Below are positions 16,141-24,667 of a stretch of 64,000 nt of DNA, in pieces. The notes beneath the pieces were generated by a model. The model was given only the letters and a program-made list of their open reading frames with translations, searched no databases and had not been told where the DNA came from. The stretch comes from Actinomadura oligospora ATCC 43269. Lineage in GTDB: Bacteria > Actinomycetota > Actinomycetes > Streptosporangiales > Streptosporangiaceae. Both the position numbers and the translations under genes were made by a program. The stretch spans positions 372,001 to 436,000 of the forward strand of contig NZ_JADG01000010.1 of assembly GCF_000518265.1 (NCBI RefSeq), read 5' to 3'. Numbering within the stretch: the first letter of the stretch is position 1; each line of letters opens with the position of its first letter.

Positions 16141-17529
16141 TCAGATCTGCGGGGCGGAGTCGCGCAGGGCGGCGTAGCGCGCTCGGATCAGCTCCCCGTC
16201 GGCGGGGGCAGAGGTGGTGTGCTCGGTGGCGGGCGGAGCGGGCCAGCGGGGCGGTTCGGCCGTGCCCGCCAGCGCCCAGGCGGCCTGGCGGGCGGCGCCG
16301 AGCGCGACGTATTCGGCGGGCTCCGGCACGGTGACCGGCGTGCCCAGGATCGCCGGGGCCAGGGTCCGGACGGCCTCCGAGCGCGTGCCGCCGCCGATGA
16401 GCAGGGTGCGGCGGGGCACGACGCCCGGCGCGGCGAGGTGGCCGACGGCGTCGGCGAGGGAGCACAGCAGCGCCTCGACCGCGGCTCGGGCGACGTTCTC
16501 GCGAGTGGCGTTGGACGTGGTGAGTCCGGCGAGCACCCCGGTGGCATCGGGACGGTCCGGGGTGCGCTCGCCGTCGAGGTAGGGCAGCAGCGTCAGGCCG
16601 CCCGATCCCGGCTCGGCGGCGAGTGCGAGCGCCGACAGCTCCTCCAGGTTCGCGCCGACGAGGGACGCGGCGGACGACAGGATCCGGGCGGCGTTCAGCG
16701 TGCAGACCAGGGGCAGGAACCGGCCGGTCGCGTCGGCGAACCCGGCGACCAGCCCGGACGGGTCGGCGGCAGGGGCGTCCGCCACCGCGAACGCCGTCCC
16801 GGACGTCCCGATCGACACGACGACGTCGCCGGGCTCCAGCCCGAGGCCGAGCGCGGCGCCCATGTTGTCGCCGGTGCCGGGGCCGAGCGCCGCGCCCCAG
16901 GACGTCTCGCCGACCGTCTCGCCGGGCCCGGCGACGCGCGGCGGCTCCGCGTCGTGCCCGAGTGCGGCGCGCAGCAGGTCGGGCTGGTAGGCGCCGGTGG
17001 CGGGGGACCAGTAGCCGGTGCCGGACGCGTCGCCCCGGTCGGTGACCGGTTCGCTCGCGCCGAGCCGCCAGGTCAGCCAGTCGTGCGGGAGCATCACCCG
17101 CTCGGTGCGGCGGGCGTTCTCCGGCTCGTGCTCGGCCATCCAGCGCAGCTTGCCGACGGTGAACGAGGCGAGCGGCACGCTGCCGGTCCGCTCCGCCCAC
17201 GCCCCGGGCCCGCCGAACTCGGCGACCAGCGCGGCGGCCTGCGGCGCGGAGCGGGTGTCGTTCCACAGCAGCGCGGGCCGCACGACCTCGCCCGCGTCGT
17301 CGAGCGCGACCATCCCGTGCTGCTGGGCGGCGACGGCGACCGCGTCGGCGCGTTCGAGCACGTCACGGACCCGCGACAGCGCGTCCCACCAGTGCCGGGG
17401 ATGGCATTCGGTGCCGTCCGGGTGAGGGGCCGACGCCTGCGCGACGACGGCGCCGTCCTCCGCGCGGCAGAGCACGACCTTCGTCGACTGCGTCGACGAG
17501 TCGACGCCCGCCACCAGGGTCTCGGCCAT
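16141..17529 (-). CDS. xylB: xylulokinase
   Basis: 462 residues of the FGGY kinase family: GVDSSTQSTKVVLC at the N-terminal ATPase site, QQHGMVALDDAG, PLASFTVGKLRW, LPHDWLTWRLG, and the C-terminal LIGGGTRSEAVRTLAP and EYVALGAARQAAWAL. It phosphorylates D-xylulose produced by XylA. It is the first gene of the operon, with the ROK regulator divergent upstream. Confidence 0.96.
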   Translation of the reverse strand: MAETLVAGVDSSTQSTKVVLCRAEDGAVVAQASAPHPDGTECHPRHWWDALSRVRDVLERADAVAVAAQQHGMVALDDAGEVVRPALLWNDTRSAPQAAALVAEFGGPGAWAERTGSVPLASFTVGKLRWMAEHEPENARRTERVMLPHDWLTWRLGASEPVTDRGDASGTGYWSPATGAYQPDLLRAALGHDAEPPRVAGPGETVGETSWGAALGPGTGDNMGAALGLGLEPGDVVVSIGTSGTAFAVADAPAADPSGLVAGFADATGRFLPLVCTLNAARILSSAASLVGANLEELSALALAAEPGSGGLTLLPYLDGERTPDRPDATGVLAGLTTSNATRENVARAAVEALLCSLADAVGHLAAPGVVPRRTLLIGGGTRSEAVRTLAPAILGTPVTVPEPAEYVALGAARQAAWALAGTAEPPRWPAPPATEHTTSAPADGELIRARYAALRDSAPQI

Positions 17530-17617
17530 GCGCCCTCTTTCGTAAAGAGCTTGGACTAATTAACGTAGCAGATGGCGTTGTCCCTGCCCAGGCAGCCGAT
17601 TGAATTAGGGTGGGATC
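17530..17617. promoter_or_regulatory. xylB / ROK-regulator divergent control region
   Basis: This 88-bp AT-richer region contains TTGGACTAATTAACG and, nearer the regulator ATG, TTGAATTAGG. These A/T-rich half-sites resemble the TTAATTAG-like operators of ROK xylose repressors. Assignment as XylR sites rests on position and partial symmetry only. Confidence 0.5.
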
Positions 17618-18826
17618 ATGACGAAGTCCGGGAACGCCCCCGTCCGGCACGCGACGATGCGCGGCCGCAACCTCGCGGTCGTGCTGGAGCACATCGCCCG
17701 GCACCAGCCCGTCACCCGGGCCCGGCTCGCCGAGCTGACCGGCTTCACCAAGACCACCGTCTCCAACCTGGTCGGCCTGCTGGAGGGGGCGGGCCTCGTC
17801 CGCGACGGCGCGCTCGTGCACGAGGGGGAGCGCGGCCGTCCGGGCGTCGGCGTGTCGATCGCCGGGGACGGCGCCGCCGGGCTCGGGCTCGAGGTGAACG
17901 TCGACTACCTCGCCGCCTGCGTGCTCGACCTCGGCAAGCAGGTCCGGTACCGGCACGTGGTCAGCGCCGACAACCGCGGCCGTCCGCCCGCCGACGTCCT
18001 CGCCGCGCTGTCGGCGCTCGCCGCCGAGGCCGTCGCGGCGGTCGCCGGTCAGGGACTCGCTGTCGCCGGAGCCGCCGTCGCGCTGCCCGGCCTGCTCGAC
18101 CGCGAGCACGGCGTCGTCCGGCACGCCCCGAACCTCGGCTGGACCGACGTCCCCGTCCCCGTCGCCGTGCCGGCCGCCCCCGCGCCGCTGCCCACCGAGT
18201 ACGACAACGAGGCGAACCTCGCCGCGCTGGGCGAGCTGTGGTTCGGGGGCGGCGCTCGGCTCGGCGACTTCGTGCACGTCTCCGGCGAGATCGGGATCGG
18301 CGCCGGGATCGTCGTCGACGGCCGGGTCTTCCGCGGCGCGCACGGCTTCGCGGGCGAGCTCGGCCACCTGGTCGCCGACCCGTCCGGCCCGCCCTGCTCG
18401 TGCGGCGGGCGCGGCTGCCTGGAGCAGATCGCCGGTCAGGAGGCGATGCTGCGCGCCGCCGGCATCCCGCAGGCGAGGACGGTCACCGGCCCGGACGGCT
18501 CGGTGAACGCGCTCCTCGACCGGCTGACCGGCGGCGACCCCGTCGCGCTGGCCGCCGTGGACCGCGCGGGCCGCGCGCTCGGCGGGGCGCTCGCCTCCGT
18601 CGTCAACCTCATCGACCCGGACACGATCGTCCTCGGCGGGGTCTTCTCGCCGCTGGCCGCGTGGATCCGGCCGCCGCTCGAAGGAGCCCTCACCGCCGGG
18701 ACGGGGTCGCTGCGCCGCGGCGTCCCGCCGGTGGAGGTGTCCGGCCTGGCCGAGGGCGCGGCCGTCCTCGGCGCCGCCGGCCTCGTCATCGAGCGCGTCA
18801 TCGCCGACCCCGCCCGCCTCCTCTAG
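17618..18826 (+). CDS. ROK-family transcriptional repressor (XylR-like)
   Basis: 402 residues. The N-terminal winged helix (VLEHIARHQPVTRARLAELTG, KTTVSNLVGLLEGAGLV) precedes a ROK sugar-binding domain with the zinc motif CSCGGRGCLEQIAG and FVHVSGEIGIGAGIVVDG. Divergent from xylBA and convergent with a GH43 xylosidase gene, it is the expected xylose-responsive repressor of this locus. Confidence 0.92.
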   Translation: MTKSGNAPVRHATMRGRNLAVVLEHIARHQPVTRARLAELTGFTKTTVSNLVGLLEGAGLVRDGALVHEGERGRPGVGVSIAGDGAAGLGLEVNVDYLAACVLDLGKQVRYRHVVSADNRGRPPADVLAALSALAAEAVAAVAGQGLAVAGAAVALPGLLDREHGVVRHAPNLGWTDVPVPVAVPAAPAPLPTEYDNEANLAALGELWFGGGARLGDFVHVSGEIGIGAGIVVDGRVFRGAHGFAGELGHLVADPSGPPCSCGGRGCLEQIAGQEAMLRAAGIPQARTVTGPDGSVNALLDRLTGGDPVALAAVDRAGRALGGALASVVNLIDPDTIVLGGVFSPLAAWIRPPLEGALTAGTGSLRRGVPPVEVSGLAEGAAVLGAAGLVIERVIADPARLL

Positions 18827-18834
18827 AGGCGCGA

Positions 18835-20477
18835 CTAGAGCGGGACGTACTCGAACCAGTCGAAGTCGGCGTGGTTCGTGCTGGGGCGGCCGTTGGAGGT
18901 GGCGTAGAGGCCGACGAGGACGCCGGTGAACCGCCCGCGACCTGGCTGGTCAGGAAGTCGCCGTCGATCGGATCGCCCAGCGGTTCCCATCGTCCCGGAC
19001 ACGGGCCGAAGGACGCCCGGTACCAGCGGCCGTGGGCCTCGAAACCGAGCCCGACGACCTCCGACCCGCCCGGCGCCTCGGCAAGGACGGTCGTGACGCC
19101 CCGCTCCCGCTTGACCAGCCGCAGCCCCCGGCCGGTAGCGGCCAGCACGACATGGAAGTCGCCGTTCTGCACGAGCGCGAGCCCGGCCTCCTCCTCCTGG
19201 CCGCCTGTGAAGTCGAGCGCGGTGAAGGCGGCGAAGTCCTGATGCTGCTGCCGCCGTCCTACGAAGGACGGGTTCGCGGCGTCGGCGAGGCCCTCCGGAC
19301 GCAGCCGCAGCCGCAACCGGCCGGGACGGTCGGTCAGGCTCCACCACCGCTCGCGCGGTGTCCGCAGCATGACCCAGGACGGGGCGAGCTCCTGCCCGTC
19401 GCACTGGTCGCACGCCGGGACGGCCGGCCACGGATGCTCCGGCAGCGACGGCGCGCGGCACTCCGCCTCGACCAGGCCGCCCGCGACCGTTCGACCGCCT
19501 GCGACCGTTCGACCGCCTGCGACGGGCCGACTGTCGGCGACGGGCTGGCCGTCCGCGACCGTTCGGCCGTCGGCGGGGAACTCCGCCTCGGCGCCGCCGC
19601 CGGCGACCGGCCAGCCGTCCTCCCAGGTGACCGGGGCGAGGAACGTCTCGCGGCCGAGGGCGCACCGGTCGCCGTGGTGCGGGCGCATGGCGAGTAGGAC
19701 CATCCACCACTCGCCGTCCGGCGTCTCCACCAGGTCGGCGTGGCCCGTCCCGACGATCGGGTGGCCGGCGCCGAGGTGGCGGTGGGTCAGCACCGGGTTG
19801 CGGGGACTCCCCTCGTAGGGGCCGGTGACGCGGTCGGCCCGCGCGACCATCACCGCGTGGTCCATCGCGGTGCCGCCCTCGGCCGTCAGCAGGTGGTACC
19901 GCCCGCCGATGCGGTAGAGGTGCGAGCCCTCCGACCAGATCGCGCCCTTCAGCACTCCGTCCCAGATCACGTGCTCCTCGCCGACGAGGGACAGCGACCG
20001 CGGGTCGAACTCGCGCAGCCAGATCTCGGTGTGCCCCTCGTACCGCCCGGTCGGCCGGGTCGCGGTGCACCAGGCGCGGCCGTCGTCGTCGAAGAACAGG
20101 GACGGGTCGATGCCGTCCCCCTCCAGCCGCACCGGGGCCGACCACGGCCCGGACGGATCGCGGGCCGCCATCACGAAGTGGCCCGACCACTCCGGGCCGT
20201 CCACGAGGGTGCAGACCAGGTAGAAGGTGCCGTCGTGGTGGCGGAGCGTGGGCGCGTACAGTCCGCCGGACGCGGGGACGCCGTCCAGCGGGAGCCGCTC
20301 CGGCCGGTCGAGGGCGTGCCCGACCGGCCGCCAGTGCACCAGATCGCGGCTGTGGTGCACCGGCAGGCCGGGGAACCACTCGAACGTCGACGTCACGAGG
20401 TAGAAGTCGTCGCCCACGCGGCAGATCGACGGGTCCGGACGGCAGCCCGGCAGCACGGGGTTGCGGAACCGTCTCAC
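18835..20477 (-). pseudogene. GH43 beta-xylosidase/arabinofuranosidase, frameshifted near 3' end
   Basis: About 545 residues. The five-bladed GH43 catalytic domain starts RFRNPVLPGCRPDPSICRVG (base Asp), has GDGIDPSLFFDDDG (pKa-tuning Asp) and LLTAEGGTAMDHA (acid Glu). A C-terminal beta-sandwich follows (DFTGGQEEEAGLALVQNG...). A run of six-residue repeats (RTVAGG/QPVADS) is inserted between the domains at about 19485-19570. At about 18937 (GCGGGCGG) one base appears missing: the conserved ending GRFTGVLVGLYATSNG, FDWFEYVPL continues in the next frame. It may be a sequencing indel. No signal peptide; it would act on imported xylo-oligosaccharides. The GTG start overlaps the short ORF upstream. 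Confidence 0.85.
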
Positions 20478-20593
20478 AGCCGCATCACCCGCACCGGGAC
20501 GGTCATGACGCGGTCCCGCTTTTCCAGGGCCTGGCCGGAGTAGGACTCGCACTGCTGGAGGCCGCCGACGCGACAGCGGTCGTTCTCCGGCAT
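20474..20593 (-). CDS. 39-codon ORF coupled to the GH43 gene
   Basis: From ATG at 20593 to a TGA overlapping the GH43 GTG (GTGA). The peptide has two Cys and a Val/Arg/Met-rich end (RDRVMTVPVRVMRL). The 4-nt overlap suggests it is the end of a formerly longer gene of the xylan operon, with only the tail left. I do not recognise it. Confidence 0.35.
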   Translation of the reverse strand: MPENDRCRVGGLQQCESYSGQALEKRDRVMTVPVRVMRL

Positions 20594-20699
20594 GTGCTTT
20601 CGGCCGGACTACTCCCGTCCGACTGACATGGGCGAGGTCGGCGCCCGATGCAGTAGTGGCGTCCGATTCGGAGGCTGAGCGTCCGCCCTCAGGCTCGCC

Positions 20700-20731
20700 T
20701 TGACCTTGCCCTCGTGGGCAACGTTTACGTT
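20700..20731 (+). promoter_or_regulatory. MerR-type promoter with operator in the spacer
   Basis: TTGACC (20700-20705) is followed by the dyad TTGCCC-TCGT-GGGCAA (20706-20721) and then TTTACGTT. A dyad filling an extended -35/-10 spacer is the signature of MerR-regulated promoters. It lies just upstream of the MerR gene, so autoregulation is likely. Confidence 0.65.
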
Positions 20732-20738
20732 CTTCAAC

Positions 20739-21703
20739 GTGAGCGGCATGCAGATCAGTGAGCTTGCCCGCCGGGCGGGTGTGACGACCAAAGCGGTGCG
20801 GTACTACGAATCGCTGGGCTTGCTCGTGCCCGGGCGGCTGGCCAACGGTTACCGGTACTACAACGAGCACGACGTGCGCCTCACACGGGAGATCCGAGCG
20901 CTCGCCGATCTCGGAATCCCGGTCGAGCGGACCCGCCCGTTCCTGGAGTGCCTCACGGCGGGCCACCGGCACGCCGACGACTGTCCGGCTTCGCTGGCCG
21001 GATACCGGGACGCGATCGACGAGCTCACGCAGCGGATCGATGGCCTCACCGCCCGCCGGGCGGTACTGGTCGCGCACCTGCACCGGGCCGCCAACCGTGG
21101 CAGCCGTCTCCCACCGGCCGACGAAGGAGAGGACCTGGTGACCGACTACATGAACCTGCCCGCCGACCTGCCCGTCCCCGAGGACGACGGTGCGGCCGCC
21201 CATCTGCCCGGCGCGAAGGTGCCGCCCCTGGAACTCCAGGGCACCGGCGGTGGCTCCGTCCGCCTCGATGCGCTCGGCGCAGGCCGCACGGTGATCTACA
21301 TCTACCCACTCACCGGACGTCCCGGCGTCGACGTGCCCGACGGCTGGGACTCGATCCCGGGGCACGCGGCTGCACCCCCGAGGCCTGCGGCTTCCGCGAT
21401 CACCACCAGGATCTTCTCGCTGCCGGCGCGGACGACGTGTACGGCCTGTCGAGCCAGGAGACCGACTATCAGCGTGAGGTCGTCGAGCGGCTTCACCTGC
21501 CCTTCCAGATGCTCTCCGACCCTGGACGCAGCCTCGCCCGGCAACTCGCCCTTCCCGCGTTCGAGGCCGGTGGGCAGACGCTCTACACACGGCTCACCCT
21601 GATCATCCGTGGGGGCGTCATCGAGCACGCCTTCTACCCGATCTTCCCCCCGAACGAGCACGCCGGGCAGGTCCTCGCCTGGCTGAGGAACAACCCCCTG
21701 TAA
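20739..21703 (+). pseudogene. MerR regulator fused to peroxiredoxin-like (AhpC/TSA) domain, one frameshift
   Basis: The N-terminal MerR helix-turn-helix (MQISELARRAGVTTKAVRYY, LANGYRYYNEHDV) and coiled coil with a Cys (DDCPASLAGYRD) run in frame into a thioredoxin-fold peroxiredoxin (PGAKVPPLELQG, TVIYIYPLTGRPGVD, ... RLTLIIRGGVIEHAFYPIFPP). At about 21360 (CCCGGGGCAC) a base is missing: the peroxidatic region ARGCTPEACGFRDHH continues in the next frame. An internal GTG at 21138 has AAGGAGAGGA upstream and could start a separate redoxin. MerR start: GTG 20739 or ATG 20748. Suggested role: redox-sensing control of its own peroxidase. Confidence 0.75.
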
Positions 21704-21881
21704 GAACTCAAGATGTGGACTTGTTCGTCCTTCATACGGCGGCCACAACCGGTGAACAAGCACGGCCCGTTCCGGACGTACTCGTGGCGCTCGGTCACGC
21801 GACTTCACCGGCTACGGAGGCGGGGACCTCGTGCGGCTGCGGCCGCACGAGGGTGCCAGGGCGGTTGAGGTGAGTCGTGCC

Positions 21882-22721
21882 TCAGCGGAAGGCGGCGATA
21901 TTGCGGGCGACCCAGTCGTCGAAGGGGCGCGGGGCGCGGCCGAGGACGTGTTCCACGTCCGGGCTGATCCGCAGTTCGGCCGGGTTCGGGGCGGAGATGA
22001 TGTCCAGGGTGTCGTCGGCGAGCTCCGCCGGCACGAATCGGGTCATCATGGCCTTGGCCTCGTCGCGGGTGAGTTCGTGGAACCGTACAGGCGAGCCGAG
22101 CGCCGAGGCAAGCGCCTCCGCCTGCCGACGCGGCGTGATCACCTCCGGCCCGGTCAGCTCGTAGACCCCGCCGGTGTGCCGGTCGTCCAGCAGGCAGGCG
22201 GCCGCGACCTCGGCGATGTCCGCAGGGTCGATGACCGGCACCCCCACGTCGCCGAAGGGCGCGGCGACCGTCCCCCGGGTGCGGACGGACTCCGCCCAGG
22301 CCAAGGCGTTGGAGGCGAAGCCGCCCGGCCGCAGGACGGCCCAGTCCAGCCCGAACTCCCGCAACGCGTCCTCCAGCGCGCGCATCGCGACCCGCGACGG
22401 GCCGAGCGGCCTGGTCGCCACGCCCTGCGAGGACAGCAGGACCACCCGGCGGACCCCACTGGCCGCGGCCAAGCCGATGATGTCGGCCGGCCTGGCCTCG
22501 GGGGCGTGCAGGTCGCCGGACAGCAGGAGGAACAGCGCCTTCGCCCCGTCCAATGCGGGTGTGAGGCTTGTCGGCTCGGCCAGGTCGGCCGCCACATGCC
22601 GGACTCCGTCCGGTGTCGCCACCGCGCGCCGCGACACCGCCGTCACCTGCTCGCCCGCCTCGGCCAGGGCCTGCGTCAAGGGTCGGCCCACATTCCCGGT
22701 AGCCCCGGTCACCACGATCAT
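21882..22721 (-). CDS. NmrA-like NAD(P)-binding oxidoreductase
   Basis: 279 residues. Rossmann start MIVVTGATGNVGRPLTQAL, then VVLLSSQGVATRPLG, LRPGGFASNALAWAE and VPVIDPADIAEVAA, typical of the atypical SDR / NmrA-HSCARG family. These proteins act as NAD(P)H sensors or quinone reductases. It is divergent from an HxlR regulator at 22815, a common pairing in actinomycetes. Confidence 0.88.
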   Translation of the reverse strand: MIVVTGATGNVGRPLTQALAEAGEQVTAVSRRAVATPDGVRHVAADLAEPTSLTPALDGAKALFLLLSGDLHAPEARPADIIGLAAASGVRRVVLLSSQGVATRPLGPSRVAMRALEDALREFGLDWAVLRPGGFASNALAWAESVRTRGTVAAPFGDVGVPVIDPADIAEVAAACLLDDRHTGGVYELTGPEVITPRRQAEALASALGSPVRFHELTRDEAKAMMTRFVPAELADDTLDIISAPNPAELRISPDVEHVLGRAPRPFDDWVARNIAAFR

Positions 22722-22814
22722 GTTCAGCTCCTCGTCAGTTGTGCGCTGCGGTGACCGACGCTAGGAGGGTGGGCTTACTTTTCGTAAGAACATACCCAGA
22801 GGTAAGCTCGGGAT
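22722..22814. promoter_or_regulatory. NmrA/HxlR divergent promoter region
   Basis: It contains GGCTTAC..TTTTCGTAAGAACATACC..GAGGTAAGC. The outer GCTTAC/GTAAGC and inner TTAC/GTAA arms form nested imperfect dyads, plausible HxlR operators between the two genes. Confidence 0.45.
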
Positions 22815-23186
22815 ATGAGGGAAGGTGCGCAGCTGACCCAGGCCGAGGTGGGCGACCGGTATGAGGTGTTTCACGCCGACTGCCCCGCGCGTGAGGTGGT
22901 CGACCACGTGACGAGCAGGTGGGGTGTCTGGGTGCTGATCTCGTTGCGGAGCAACGACCTTCGGTTCTACGAACTGCGCAACAGCATCCAGGGCATCAGC
23001 GAGAAGATGCTCGCCCAGACCCTGCGCGCGCTGGTCCAGGACGGCCTGATCTGGCGGAAGGTGGAGCCGACGATGCCGCCCCAGGTCACCTACGGGCTGT
23101 CTGAGTTCGGGCAGGACGTCAGCGAGCCGTTGACGGACCTGTTCGACCGGATCACACGGCGGCTACCGCCGAGCAGCCCGGAATAG
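22815..23186 (+). CDS. HxlR-family winged-helix regulator
   Basis: 123 residues with the family core CPAREVVDHVTSRWGVWVL, LRFYELRNSIQGISEKMLAQ, LVQDGLIWRKVEPTMPPQV, YGLSEFGQDV. The single Cys near residue 24 is the usual redox or aldehyde-sensing residue. It likely controls the divergent NmrA-like oxidoreductase. Confidence 0.92.
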   Translation: MREGAQLTQAEVGDRYEVFHADCPAREVVDHVTSRWGVWVLISLRSNDLRFYELRNSIQGISEKMLAQTLRALVQDGLIWRKVEPTMPPQVTYGLSEFGQDVSEPLTDLFDRITRRLPPSSPE

Positions 23187-23234
23187 CGCGGTGGGTGACC
23201 CTCCGATGCTCACCCACACCATCAACCACTCAGA

Positions 23235-23867
23235 GTGGCAGCGTCAACACGTCAGGCGGGGCAGGACAGTCCGACGAAGGTGCCCACGTTTCGCGTGAAC
23301 ACCGACCTCATCCCCTGCACCGAAGCGATGGCCAGCCACACCGCCCGCCGCCCCTTGCTGGTGGTCAACCCCACCACGGCCCAACGGTTCACTGCGTTCT
23401 CGCCCTATCACGCAGGCGGCATGGCCGAGGAAGTCACGCTCGCTCATCCCGACACCGAAGGCGACGGCGAACCGTCCATCAAGGTCGGCGACCTGACCAT
23501 CCACGCCACCCCCGCCCTGCACACCGAAGAGACCGGCCGCACCCGCTCCGCGATCGGCCTGGCCTACCAGACTCTGGCCAGCGGCATTTGGTACACCTCT
23601 GACACCAACCTGGCTGCCGGGCTGCTGGACCGCGTCGCCGAGATCCTCCCCGAGATCACCCTGGTGATCGCACATGCCAACGCGTCCAACATCGACCGGC
23701 CCCCAGGTCGCGCCCAAGCCTGCCACCTGGAAACCCGCGACATCCCCACCATCGCGGCAGCACTCAAACCCGCACACGTCCTCATCCAGCACTACGACGC
23801 GGCCTATGCCACCCCTGAATACCGCATCGCCCAAGCCGTATGGCTGCAGCGACTCCTCGGTGCGTGA
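23235..23867 (+). pseudogene. metallo-beta-lactamase-fold hydrolase, N-terminally truncated
   Basis: The frame carries the C-terminal half of an MBL-fold protein: IKVGDLTIHATPALHTEETG, IGLAYQTLASGIWYTSDTNL, LPEITLVIAHANASN, and a final AAALKPAHVLIQHYDAAYATPEY. The N-terminal HxHxDH zinc motif is absent and the first ~45 residues are not family-like. A GTG at 23280 is an alternative start. Probably a decayed gene. Confidence 0.6.
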
Positions 23868-23901
23868 CCAGCAAGGGGTTCCCGCCTCGGCTTCGGCCGG
23901 A

Positions 23902-24366
23902 CTAGGTTCGCCTCTGGTCGACGGCGACGGGCCGAGCCTGCGAAACCGGCGGCGTGACGGTGATGAGCGCTCGGTGATAGCCGACGGGGTAGGGCTCGTC
24001 GACATCACGATCCTCGGCGACCACCCACGCGTGTGCGCCGAACGGCGGTCCGACTCGTACGCCGACGCACCAGGTCGGAATGGTGCCGCGCATTCGGCAC
24101 AGCACCACCGTGGCGATCGACCGAGACAGGCAGCTCCTTGGTCCGGCGCACAGCATGCTGACATTGGTGACCGCGGCGCGGGCTCGGCTGGCTTCCTCGT
24201 ATGTCGAGGGGCGCGCGCCCTTGCCGAGCATTCCGATGAGGTGGCGCAGTCTCTGCGGCGGGCATCGTTTCAGTGCCCGCGCGGCGAGCACGGCCGTGTG
24301 GGCGGCCAGCCGCTCCCGGCGGTTTAGCCCGCCGGGGTCGAGTGCCACGATCTCTGATGGGGACAT
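23902..24366 (-). CDS. lasso peptide leader peptidase B2 (transglutaminase-like)
   Basis: 154 residues. The papain/transglutaminase-type triad is visible: Cys in AGPRSCLSRSIAT, His in FGAHAWVV and Asp in DRDVDEPYP. The family is the B2 protease that removes the lasso leader after delivery by B1. One base separates its ATG from the B1 stop. It is the last gene of the leftward A-C-B1-B2 set. Confidence 0.9.
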   Translation of the reverse strand: MSPSEIVALDPGGLNRRERLAAHTAVLAARALKRCPPQRLRHLIGMLGKGARPSTYEEASRARAAVTNVSMLCAGPRSCLSRSIATVVLCRMRGTIPTWCVGVRVGPPFGAHAWVVAEDRDVDEPYPVGYHRALITVTPPVSQARPVAVDQRRT

Positions 24367-24367
24367 C

Positions 24368-24667
24368 TCACCCTCCGGTTCGCGTGCCGCCGTCAGTCAT
24401 CGCCTGGACGAGGATCCCGGCTGAGACGAGGTCGTCGATGACGCTGTGAACGTCGGCGGCCATGACGTTCTCCTCGGCGTTGAACTCCTGCATAAGGGCC
24501 GCGACGGCGTCCGCCGGCCTGCCTTCTCCCAAGAGGGAGTCCAGAACGAGCGTGCCGGTGGGGTTGAGGGTCCAGTACCGGCCCTTGACCTCGTCCAGCA
24601 GGACCATGCCGTAGTCGGTCCGGGCGCACGAGATCTCAGACGCCAAGGTGTACACCGTCGTTCTCAC
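24368..24667 (-). CDS. lasso peptide B1 protein (RRE, PqqD-like)
   Basis: 99 residues from a GTG that overlaps the cyclase gene by 32 nt. Features TDYGMVLLDEVKGRYWTLNPTG, LDSLLGEGRPADAVAAL and a C-terminal helix DVHSVIDDLVSAGIL, the standard RiPP recognition element. It binds the leader (YxxPxLxxxG) of the precursor at 26619 and recruits B2. A GTG at 24655 is an alternative start. Confidence 0.92.
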   Translation of the reverse strand: MRTTVYTLASEISCARTDYGMVLLDEVKGRYWTLNPTGTLVLDSLLGEGRPADAVAALMQEFNAEENVMAADVHSVIDDLVSAGILVQAMTDGGTRTGG

